Assembly (NCBI GenBank): GCA_016987375.1
Contig: PJRA01000313.1
Coordinates: forward strand, 2,723,437 to 2,787,436
Length of the DNA: 64,000 nucleotides
From: Brachionus koreanus
Lineage: Eukaryota; Rotifera; Eurotatoria; Ploima; Brachionidae
Direction of reading: 5' to 3'
Part shown: piece after piece, positions 10,769-20,889 of the stretch
Layout of the letters: each line of letters starts with the position of its first letter
How positions within the stretch are numbered: position 1 is the stretch's first letter
Notes under the pieces: generated by a model
Database searches by the model: none
Told to the model about the DNA's origin: nothing
The model's input: the letters and a program-made list of their open reading frames with translations, nothing else
Translations under genes and position numbers: made by a program

Positions 10769-13651
10769 ATGAACGATTACATCGAATTTAAACCATTTGA
10801 ATCAGATGTTCCATCTGAAATCCATTCATTTCAAATACGTTCATTTTTAAAGCCTACTATTTGCTTTTATTGTAATGACTTTATATGGGGCGAAGGCTTT
10901 GTCGGCTATTCTTGTTTAAAATGTTCACAATGTGTTCACATCAAGTGTAAACTATTTGTAAATAATACAAAATGTTTTGAAAACGACACAGAAACAGTTG
11001 ATAATATTACAAGAAAAACTCTATTTCCTGTAGAGAATTGGTGCATCAACACAGTCAAAGAATGGATGGCTGTTGTAAATTTACATCGTTATTCTGAAAT
11101 ATTCGGAAATTATAGTATCAATGGAGTTAAATTGCTTAGTCTTGATGTTTATCAGCTATATGCTTTTAGAATCAGAGATCCTTTTCACCATGCTGCCATT
11201 TTACAAGCCAAAGAAGAGCTTATATACAAATCTAAGCTTTATTCAAATGTTCAACAAATAGTTTTAGAACAAGAAGATACAAAAAAAAATCTTATTGAAA
11301 ACCAATTTAAGGCTGATAACCATTACTTTTTGCTTAAAACTGTTTCTAAGTTAACTGATTGTAGTGTTTGCAAGCGTCCATTGCTTGGAATTCTTCATCA
11401 AGGACTTCAATGTCAAAAATGTGGTCTTCTCTGTCATAGACAATGCTCTCAAATAGGACTTCCTCAATGTAAGCACAATCCTGAGAATTATAAGCCAAAA
11501 AAAAATGTTATTTTTGGTGCGAATTTAATTGAGATGATGAATCAGGACGGCTCTGAAGAAGCACCTTCATTTTTAGCCCACCTCTTTAAGAACATTGAAG
11601 ATAGAGCTTCAAAAAATAGTGAAGATCTATACGATGTGTATCGCCTAAGCGCTGACAGCTGTAAAATTGATAATTTAAAAGACTTTATAAATGAAAATGG
11701 AATTGAATTGGTTAATTTGGATACTTATGATTTAAATACTGTAGCTGCGTTGGTAAAAAGCTTTCTTAGAGATTTACAAGACAGTATAATACCTGAATAT
11801 TTATATGATAAACTAGTTTCGAGAATTCAGACAATAAAGCTTGATGAGCTTAAACAAATTGTATATGAGCAATTAAATCCTGTTAATTATAGGTGCTTGA
11901 AGTTTGTTATGGCACATTTGATTCGAGTGTGGAATTTTCAGCACAAAGTTCGAGGTTGTCAATACTTACCAGACAAGTTGTTTCACATTTTTCGAAGTAT
12001 TCTGATACGGCCAGAATGGAAAAATATTACCAAAATTGTCTACAATATTGAAAATCAAACATTAGTTATTCAGAGATTGATGCTTGAAATTGACTGGGAA
12101 ATTGAGCTGCCCGAGTACAAAATACGACCCAAACGTCCCGCAGCACCAATTGATCACGAAATGACTAGATCAATCCATAGTGGGAAAATAGATTCGATAA
12201 ATGAAAATCAATGGTTTTGGGGTGATATAAATAGAGATGAAACTTATCTAGTTCTAAAAAACTGTCCAGATGGAAGTTTTCTTGTGCGCAATTCAACAGA
12301 TAAAAGTTTTGATTCACCTTACACTCTGTGTGTAATGAAATCAGGCTTGGTCAAGTCGATAAAAATTTTTCGTCACGAACAATCAAATGGTGATTTTTAT
12401 GACATAGAAAAACCTTGTCGATTTGACTCGGTTGCCAATTTAGTATCATATTACTCAAGAGTCTCTCTACGAGAATATAATCACAATTTAAATTTAGTAC
12501 TCACATATGGTGTTTCTAAATACAAATTTGGCAAAACTAATCAATGGAGCATTGATAAGTTATATTCATCGTTCCAGGATGCTTTTAATCACTTTGAACA
12601 GTTGACTAAAAAATATGATAACTTAGAAATCGAGATAAATAGTGTTAGAGAAGACTTGTCAAATAAAAAATTAGCCATAGAAGCATTTGATAAAATAATT
12701 CAGATGTACAATCAACAAATTAACCAAGTCGATAGAATAATTAATAACAATCTTTACAAAAAAACAAATGCTATTTCTACTACTAGGCTTTTGGTATCTC
12801 AATTGATGCCAATGAATTTGAGTGGCAAGTCACATGGAGATGCAAATGATGATGACGCAAGTCAATTAGATTCTTTGATGAAAAAAAATAAGGAAAAATT
12901 AGAATCAAGAATTAAAGAATTCAATATTAAAAAAGAAAATTTGAAAGATGAAGTTGATTATTGCAATACTGTTTTAAGTCAACTTCAAGAAGAATTGGAT
13001 CTGCTTAGACCAGAATTGGTTGAAATGCGCAAAAAGAGAGAAAACTATCACATGTGGCTAATTCAAAGAGGAGAAAATGATGACAAAATTCAAAATAACT
13101 TAGAGCGAATGTCTAGATCAAATTTAAAAGAATCTTTTGAATTGCCCCAAGAAACTGGAATGCTATTTTCTGAAAGTCAAGATTTTAGCGATAAAAATGA
13201 AGATTGTCATGGAAATTCATTAAATTGGTTTTTAGCCGATTGCACTAGAGAACAAGCAATTGAAATTCTCAAAACTGAACCGAATGGAACTTATTTAGTA
13301 CGGTCAAATGCAAAACCTAATTCAAAATATATTCTAAGCATGGTGTGTAATGAAGAAATTAAGCATATTTTAATTGAAGAAAATAATTCAGGCTGTTTTT
13401 TAAAATCAAGTTATGCTAGAAGAAAGATGGCATTTAATTCAATTCGAGATGACCAAGATTATTTAAATTCATCAACAATGAGTTTAAATAGTTCATTGGA
13501 AGAAACAAAATTTGGCGATAATAGATTTGAGGAAGAGATCAAATTTAAAACATTAAGTGAATTAATTTTATTCTATTCAAAAAATCCGATTAAATTAGCA
13601 AATTTAACATTAGATTATAATTTATCTAAACCAGCTTTTTTAAAAAAATGA
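10769..13651 (+). CDS. PIK3R: Class IA PI3-kinase regulatory subunit (p85-like) with C1 and SAM domains
   Basis: A single uninterrupted exon encodes 960 residues. Domains in order: C1 (about 19-69, all zinc ligands: H19, C32, C35, C49, C52, H57, C60, C69), SAM-like (about 88-155), a second C1 (185-234, complete), RhoGAP/BH-like (about 248-415, with YRLSADS at 291-297 where RhoGAPs carry the arginine finger), N-terminal SH2 (about 483-580, GSFLVRN, R507), inter-SH2 coiled coil (about 600-790) and C-terminal SH2 (WFLADC... GTYLVRS). Two SH2 domains around a coiled coil are the signature of subunits that bind p110 and recruit it to phosphotyrosines. Vertebrate p85 has an SH3 and no C1 or SAM, so this is a different N terminus. 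The absence of introns is odd beside multi-exon neighbours. Confidence 0.92.
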   Translation: MNDYIEFKPFESDVPSEIHSFQIRSFLKPTICFYCNDFIWGEGFVGYSCLKCSQCVHIKCKLFVNNTKCFENDTETVDNITRKTLFPVENWCINTVKEWMAVVNLHRYSEIFGNYSINGVKLLSLDVYQLYAFRIRDPFHHAAILQAKEELIYKSKLYSNVQQIVLEQEDTKKNLIENQFKADNHYFLLKTVSKLTDCSVCKRPLLGILHQGLQCQKCGLLCHRQCSQIGLPQCKHNPENYKPKKNVIFGANLIEMMNQDGSEEAPSFLAHLFKNIEDRASKNSEDLYDVYRLSADSCKIDNLKDFINENGIELVNLDTYDLNTVAALVKSFLRDLQDSIIPEYLYDKLVSRIQTIKLDELKQIVYEQLNPVNYRCLKFVMAHLIRVWNFQHKVRGCQYLPDKLFHIFRSILIRPEWKNITKIVYNIENQTLVIQRLMLEIDWEIELPEYKIRPKRPAAPIDHEMTRSIHSGKIDSINENQWFWGDINRDETYLVLKNCPDGSFLVRNSTDKSFDSPYTLCVMKSGLVKSIKIFRHEQSNGDFYDIEKPCRFDSVANLVSYYSRVSLREYNHNLNLVLTYGVSKYKFGKTNQWSIDKLYSSFQDAFNHFEQLTKKYDNLEIEINSVREDLSNKKLAIEAFDKIIQMYNQQINQVDRIINNNLYKKTNAISTTRLLVSQLMPMNLSGKSHGDANDDDASQLDSLMKKNKEKLESRIKEFNIKKENLKDEVDYCNTVLSQLQEELDLLRPELVEMRKKRENYHMWLIQRGENDDKIQNNLERMSRSNLKESFELPQETGMLFSESQDFSDKNEDCHGNSLNWFLADCTREQAIEILKTEPNGTYLVRSNAKPNSKYILSMVCNEEIKHILIEENNSGCFLKSSYARRKMAFNSIRDDQDYLNSSTMSLNSSLEETKFGDNRFEEEIKFKTLSELILFYSKNPIKLANLTLDYNLSKPAFLKK

Positions 13652-14802
13652 TTTTATTTTTAAACTTAACTATTGAATAAATTTTTCAATTTTTGCATTC
13701 AATTTTATGAATTTCTTGATGAGAAATTAAATTTAATCATCAAGATTAAGTTTATCAAAAATAATTCATCAATAACTAATACATCTTTTGAATTTTAGGA
13801 AAATAATAATCAATCAATTAAAATTAAAAATCAAATTATACATAGTTAAAAATTACATCAGAATTATAATTTGTTCGATTGCGGATTTAAAATTTAAAAA
13901 AAAAAGCAAATATTTTAAACCATATAATTATAAAATATTTTGTACCTTTGTAGTGATTTTAAGAAATATTTCAACCTTAATAAAAATCGAAAGCATTTAA
14001 ATTCTCGCACCTTTTATCGAAAATTCCATATTTAAAAATTTTATTTAATTTTTATTTTTGAAAATTTTAGTTGTCTTAAAACATAGATTTTAGATCTACT
14101 AACAGGATTTATTTCACATTTGAATACGTTCAAAAAAAAAATGTTATCTATACTGTGATTATTAAGGGATAAAAAAATCAGTTGCTTTATTAGTGAATAG
14201 ATTTTTGAATCGATTACCAACACTATGTGTAATTTATTATTTTAATGAAATTTCGACCAAAGGTCTAGAAAACTTAGATCATTCTTATTATTTTTAAATT
14301 TTAAAAAGTATTAATGTACTGCCTTTAAATGCTTTATTTGTCTTGTTTAACAAAATTTGACAAATTTCAATCAACTTAAATCCCAAAAAAAATGAGACAA
14401 TTTTAGAAAAATTTTTACATTGTGTAAAAAAGAAAACAATTTACGACAATTTATTTGATGCATAAATTGTCTTTCAATTTTGCAATAAAACCTCGATAAG
14501 AAATAAAATAAGATCTAAAAAAAGTCTAATCTATCCGTGGTTTTGATACTTTCATTAGCATTAAAAATATTTTAAATATGACAAAAATAAATTTTTGAAT
14601 AGTGTTGGATACCGTAATAAGCTTTACATTAAACTAAATAATAAATAAATAAAATAAAATTAGAATATTTTTTTTATTTAATTAATTTTTTCAAAATCAA
14701 TTTCTAATTCTGTTAAATAAAAAAATACATTAACCGAATTCGAAGATATCCATTTATTGAGCTAAGTTTGAAAAAAAATTAATACATTTTTTAATTTTAT
14801 TT
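13652..14802. other. Gene-free interval between convergent genes
   Basis: This 1.15 kb separates the 3' ends of the p85-like gene and NDUFA9. Only AT-rich short frames occur. I see no exon, RNA gene or clear repeat. Confidence 0.6.
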
Positions 14803-16859
14803 TTATAAATTACTTTGTCGAATTTTCCTTCTGAGTTGATATTCAAAGTCCTCACTAAGTGGTTTTGGCGGTCTCGGTTCTGGGAATTCGTTCAGTTTTT
14901 CGTTATAATAATTTAATTTGTTGAAAACCTTTAGACACCATGCAACACTTTCATCAAATTTTCTGAGTTCCACACCCAAGTCTTTAAGAGTTGGGTTTCT
15001 CGAATCAGAAGAAAGTTGATCACTAATAAATTCCTAAAGAAATAATATTACTTAAATAAATTCCTATTTTAAAGTAAAAATATATACTCTTTCAAAAAGA
15101 TCCAAATTGAATTGCGGTCGTTTCATCACTTTTTCATATAAATAAACCATTCCTCTTAAAACTTAAAATAGAATTTCATTTGAAAAAGTTAACTTGCTCT
15201 TAAACAATGGAAATTAAAAGAGAATCTTATTCAATATAATAGCAAGTCTAACTTTCATATTTTCTTTATAACTTTAATTACAGTCTTGCCGGAGTCAAAT
15301 GGCTTCTTCGAATAGTTGGTTGTTGAAGAAGTTGAAAAATGTAATCAACAATTTCGCTCAATAAAAATCGATCAGGTCTACCATATTTTAATTTAAAAAA
15401 TAAATTAAACAAAAATGCATTCATTATTTACCCAACAAAATCATAAGTAACACCTTTTATATCTTTATTATTCAAAATCTTCATAACACCATCAGCTACG
15501 TCCCTTTGCTAAAAAAAATGATCTAAACTAAAAATTTTGTCTTCTAGTAAATTACATGAACAAGCATCTTAATAGTCATTTCTCCTTTTTTCCACAATGG
15601 AATAGAACTGAAATTACGCCTTAAATCATTTGCGTAATAGTACAAAAATCTGTCTGTTTCACCATAAATATTAGATGGTCTAATGATTACTGCATCTTCA
15701 AATTCATCTCTAACAGCTTCTTCTCCTTCGTACTTTAATAAATCAATAAAAAATTGAGAAAAAATTCAACAAAATATTTTTACTTTAGAAATCAAAAATT
15801 GAGATGGCTTCAAAAAAATTTTTTGAGGATAAGGAGATGCATTCAAAGCAGAAAAATGAATAAATTTTTCAACACCACATTCTTTTGAAATCCGGGCCAA
15901 ACGTCTCGGTCCGTCAACATGAACGTCATTATAGTTGAAATTTCTTAAAAATTTTCTCTATTATTGAATTTTCAGATGATGATTATTTTAATTTTTAGAT
16001 TTTAAACTATTATTCAATAATTTTTTAATGTTACATTTTACTCTTATTATTTAATTTTTTAACACTCAAAGGACCGGTGACAATTTGAAATTTCTGCATT
16101 AAGCTATCTGCATTTGTTATTATAAATATATATTTTAAAATAAAATTGAATTTTTTGAAATCTGATGAACGGTTCCAAAGAAATAGACTATAAAAAATGT
16201 GTCAAATTGACACCAGTACATTGAATACTAACATATTGAAAAAAAATTATTTGACAAGTTAAAATTAATTTTAAAATAATATTTTCATCAAAGAAAAAAG
16301 CTATCTTACGATGTCTCGTAATCAGCTCCAATACAATTGATTACTACATTTGAGTACTGAACTGCTCGACGAATCTTCTCTTCATCTCTTAAATCATAGT
16401 CCTTTTAAAGAAATTCGAAAATTTTTAAAAATTGAATTTAGATTTATCCTACTAAAAAAATGACTTGACCTAAGTCTCCTGTCAATTTTAAAGTCCGAGC
16501 AGTCCACATGTCACCACGAGTAGGTATAATCATTTGACTACCTTCTTTTCCAAGTCTATTGCAGATAATACGACCCATCATACCTGTTGCTCCAAAAACA
16601 GTAACAACATTTCCATTTACACTTGATCTTCCACCAGTTCCGCGTGCATATCTTGATAGATTGAGAGAAGCAAGTAAGTCATTGCTTGGTGGATTTGGAT
16701 TAGTAGTGTCTGTGCTATAATTTGTATTTAGATTTATTGTTGAACCAAAAAATTCTAAAAAAATTTTATAAAATTTCAAGTCAAACTTTGAATTTTAATA
16801 GAATTACTTGGATTAAAGTTTTTCAAGTTAAAACACACTCGTATGTTTTTACCAAGCAT
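14803..16859 (-). CDS. NDUFA9: NDUFA9, complex I accessory subunit (SDR fold)
   Basis: Nine exons (16808-16859, 16453-16754, 16310-16401, 15784-15943, 15556-15732, 15432-15508, 15282-15377, 15088-15154, 14803-15033) join to 417 residues. NDUFA9 is an NADPH-binding short-chain dehydrogenase-like subunit of mitochondrial complex I, near the quinone site. The nucleotide-binding loop [10 protein letters not shown] lies near residue 70 after a leader with no acidic residue in its first 30 positions, consistent with mitochondrial import. Further family blocks are [66 protein letters not shown] and [19 protein letters not shown]. The C terminus ([16 protein letters not shown]) fits. One intron (15944-16309) is unusually long at 366 nt; the rest are near 50 nt except 127 nt at 15155-15281. 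Confidence 0.94.
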
Positions 16860-17847
16860 TTTGTTAGATCAATTGGACCTAGATTGAACAAAAATTATTG
16901 AGATTATGAAAAATTTATTGATGGAATTGAATAAATCGAATAGAAGGACAATAAGAAAGTTTCTTTATATATTACAGCACGCAAACATAATACATATATG
17001 CAAATATTTTTAATTTTTGATAGCTTGGTATATAGAATTTCTGTTAATTCATATGCAAAGATTTGAATTGGATTCAGTGAATAAAATTTATTATTCCAAT
17101 TGCAAAATTAACTTTTAGTTAAACTTTAAATTTTTTTTTTTTGATTTGAACATAAAAAATAAGTGATGAATTTAAATGGATTTAATTTCAAAAAAAAATT
17201 AAATAACTTTAAAAAGTGCACTTGGGGTATCTTACAATATTTTAAATTTGGTAATTTAATTTAATTTATATAAAAGGATGCTGTGAAATTTTTACTACAA
17301 ATTGAACAAAAATATTTCTTTTTTTTTTTGATAAATTTTAATTAAATCAAATAAAATACATTTATTAAGATTAATTTTTTATCTAAAATAATTTTTAAAC
17401 AAAGCATGAATAAGAATTAAAATGATTCTTGATAAAAAAATTGAAAAAAAAAAATATTTATTTTGGTAAAAGTGCAAAAAAAGTCTGTTTAGCAGCATTT
17501 TATCAAATGTATTTTATTCTATTTTATTGGTATTTATTAAAATAGAAATATTTTTGTTCAATTTTTATTCAAATATCTAAAAACTAACCAAACATATGTT
17601 TTCCTTCGAGACTGAAATTTTTAGAGTAAAATTTATTTGGATTAACAAGGTTATATTCTTCATTTAGTAGACAAAAAATCATCTATTTATTGTTTTATTT
17701 TCAAACGAAAAAACAATTTAAAAAATTTGATTCCAAGAAATCTAGACATATTTGTTTTAAAATTAAAATTTTTAAGAAAAAAGTTTATTTTAAAGTTGAA
17801 TTTTGATTAATGTTTTGTCTTTCAAAAAATTAGAAACTTGCTCATTA
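16860..17847. other. Gene-free interval
   Basis: This holds the 5' flank of NDUFA9 and the 3' flank of ZC3HC1. An AG-ending run (tctag) lies on the minus strand about 20 bases upstream of the NDUFA9 ATG. I see no exon or RNA gene. Confidence 0.55.
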
Positions 17848-19334
17848 CTAAAATTGTGATAACTGAGAAGAGCAGTTTACCAAAATTGATTGAACTGATT
17901 TAATTCTAGAAATCAGTGTTTCGCTACTAATAACATCACTTGATTTTAAATTTTGTTCTAATATTTTTTTTTCTTCTTTATATTTTAAATCATTTTGATT
18001 GATAGCCTTAATTTTTCTACAAATTATTTCGAATGATAAAATGCTTATATTTTTTGATATTTTTTTAGATTTGCCTTCTAAAGCTATCGTAGAGAGTTGA
18101 GAATCGGTTTCAAAAAGCCATGGACACCAACTTTGATGTTCTAGTAATGGATTGAATAATTTTTTATCTGTTTTAGAATTAGAATAATATGAACTTTGAA
18201 AATGATGTAGTTTTCTTTTTAGGCATGCTTCGTTTTCTTCATTATTAGAGTAATTTTCTTCATTTATCGAGATCAAATTTACAATTTTGCTTAATATATT
18301 TTTAACTACTAGCTCATCTGAATTTGATTTAGGGTTAGTTTTAGAATTCTCAAATTGAGAATTTATTTGATTTATTGCTGTTTCTGAATTTTCTAAATGA
18401 TTGTTTACACGATTGAAGAGCCACAATCCTATTTTTCTGAGACACTTTTCACAGTTAAGAGTATCTTTGCTTTCACTTAAAACAATTGCTAGAAAATTTT
18501 TTCTAAATAATTTTATAAAACCCACTTATAGGTCCAACCACAACAAGAAAGAATATGCTTAATTTCTATTGATTCTTTGAATTCATCAGTTTCATCTGAA
18601 TATAAAATGCTATCTTTATCCATCAGCTTTTTGATGAAATAAATAAAATTTAGATTGTTTACAATATAAATTGAATTCAATAATTTACAATGAGTATTTT
18701 TTTATCTAAACAAGGCAATAAAGCACACTTTTTATATGTTTGTAAGCGGTCAATAAAATTTCTATAGAGATTTTCTTCATCATAAATATCAATTATAATA
18801 AACCGATCTAAAAGATTATCTTTATCTAAGAATTTTTAAATCTTAAGTGAAAAAAAAAACCTGGAATTTTATAAGCTCTCCAGGGACAAAAATTGTCATG
18901 TTTTTCAGCTAGTGATTTAGGATTTGTCGCACATTTCTCATCATATTTAGTCGCTAATGATCAAATTAAATTCTAATAAAATATTCTATAATTTCATTTA
19001 TTTTTTACATGAAAACTTTGCCATTTTTACAGTAGCCAAAGGTGATTGTGAGTGATGGTACAAAATATTTGAACAAATCTCACATTTTAAAGTATCCTTA
19101 TTTAAGTTGAACCAACCACGTCGCGCACATTCAATTGGCGAAAATTCCGAAGGTTTAGCAAACCATTTATGTAACTGAATAAATGATTGTAAAACATGAT
19201 ATAAAAATTATTTTGTGTATCATTTTTACTTGATAAGTTTTTAGTCTCTGTATATATTTGTCATAGGATTGAATTGCTTTTGAATTTGGTTTTATTTTTC
19301 TGTATTCCGTCAACGAATTGTTTAAAGATTCCAT
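17848..19334 (-). CDS. ZC3HC1: ZC3HC1/NIPA-like protein with two C3HC zinc modules
   Basis: Six exons (19230-19334, 19009-19174, 18861-18953, 18689-18825, 18526-18626, 17848-18502) encode 418 residues; the human protein has 502. ZC3HC1/NIPA is a nuclear-envelope protein associated with the nuclear basket, also described as an F-box-like cyclin B1 regulator. The first C3HC module reads ECARRGWFN, LKCEICSN and AEKHDNFCPW; the second reads ILSCCGWTY, LNCEKCLRKIGLWLF and HQSWCPW. Each therefore has C-x2-C and H-x3-C zinc ligands. The middle block LLDRFIIIDIY corresponds to the family's linker helix. The intron between exons 5 and 6 (18503-18525) is only 23 nt, yet without it the frame ends at once in TAA. 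The start was chosen as the first ATG in the open frame. The long insert before the last HQSWCPW is low-complexity, as in relatives. Confidence 0.88.
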
Positions 19335-20889
19335 TATTTCTTAATTTATTCAGTTTAATTTGGGGATTTTATTTAAATAAATTATTTTGAATAAAACAAG
19401 GGGAAAAGCAAAATTAATGTTTTAAAAGAATAGTAATTATTGTTGAAAAAGACGTAAAATTTTTAAGATTTGGCTTATTAGAATACTTGGAAGTGACATA
19501 ATTTATTGATTTTTCTTCAAATAAAATACTCAACAGAAAAATCATAATGCAGTTAATATTTTCATTTATAAAGTGTTTGATTCTCATGCCTAATTGTCTC
19601 AAGGTAAGCATAGTTTGTTTAAAGCTAAAAATGTATCATTCCGGCTTTTAAAGCTAGTTGAATAGATTCTGGATTATTTTATAATTAAAAAAAAGAATAA
19701 AGCTTTTGAATTTGAATTGAATTTATTAATTGAAAAATGCAAATTCAATTTCAATTTTAAGCATAGTCAACAAGTTATGTATTGAACCGATTTGAAAAGA
19801 AAAAACTGCAGAATCAGTTCTAAACTGAAAAGAAAACATTTAATTATATTTCTAATCCAATTTAAAAAGAAATTTGATTTAATTTTGGCTACAGAGTAAT
19901 TAAATATTGCATGTTGGCTTCAAATATTGAAGGCATTAAATTATGAAATTAGATTTTGGATTATTCGATTGTATTTTAATTAGATCAAGTGAAGGTTAAT
20001 TTTAAATTAAGTCTAAAATGGAGCAAGTCTTTGGTATGAAAGCCAATTAAATGCTCGGGCAAGAATTAAGTTAACATAAATCTTCACACAAAGTTAACTT
20101 GGAACGCTTCAAATTTCATTGCAAATTTGAAATTATGCTATTTTCATTCAACTTTTTTTTTTTTTTAAATTAAGTACAATAAATTAGCAAACACTTAAGC
20201 ACATTTTTTGCCAATAATTAATTATGGTAGCTATAAACTTTGGGCTCGGATTTAAATTATGATAATTTCTGGGTGTATTTAATAAAACACCTTAATAATA
20301 AAAAGATAAGCAAATGTGCGCTAGCACACGGCAAATAAAGGCTTTAGTTTGCTTTATATTTGATATGAAAGAATTAAAATAGTCTACTTGAAACCCAGGT
20401 GAAGCACAAGTCAAATTCATGCTTATTTTAGAATGACTAGTTTTTTTTATTTTAAGACCTATCAAGTATTTTGCTCAAATTTCGAAAATTAAGCTTGACA
20501 ATTTTTTTTTTTGTTTTAAATTTCATAAGCTTTGTTAATTTCGTGTTTAAAATAAAAAAGATGATAAAAATTGTCCCAAATAGCGAGCGCATGCTCAGAA
20601 CGCTATCTAGGTCTTTAAATATTTATTATATTAAAATAAACTTTCAATTATAAAAAAAAATTTTATAGGGCTTAGAAAATTTTTCAATAATAATTTAGAA
20701 AAAAAAAGTGGGCGTCAAGACTTTTTAGTACTTTTTAGACAAAAATTTTAAAATCAAAAGCCCACATAATCCCACATTGTTTGCCTAGTAATTTTGGTAA
20801 ATTATTGTCATGGTTATAGCTTAGTTTTAACTTAAGTTTTAAATGAAAAATTCTGGACATTCTAAAAAAAATTTTAGAATTAATTCGAC
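19335..20889. other. Divergent intergenic region between ZC3HC1 and the BTB-kelch gene
   Basis: This 1.55 kb must hold the promoters of two divergently transcribed genes. I see no defined element that I can name. Poly-T tracts occur at about 20150-20166 and 20500-20512. No exon is recognisable. Confidence 0.55.

Noticed and set aside
13788..14000. 70-codon plus-strand frame after the p85-like gene
   Set aside because: Lys/Ile/Asn-rich, begins next to poly-A/T and has no recognisable feature.
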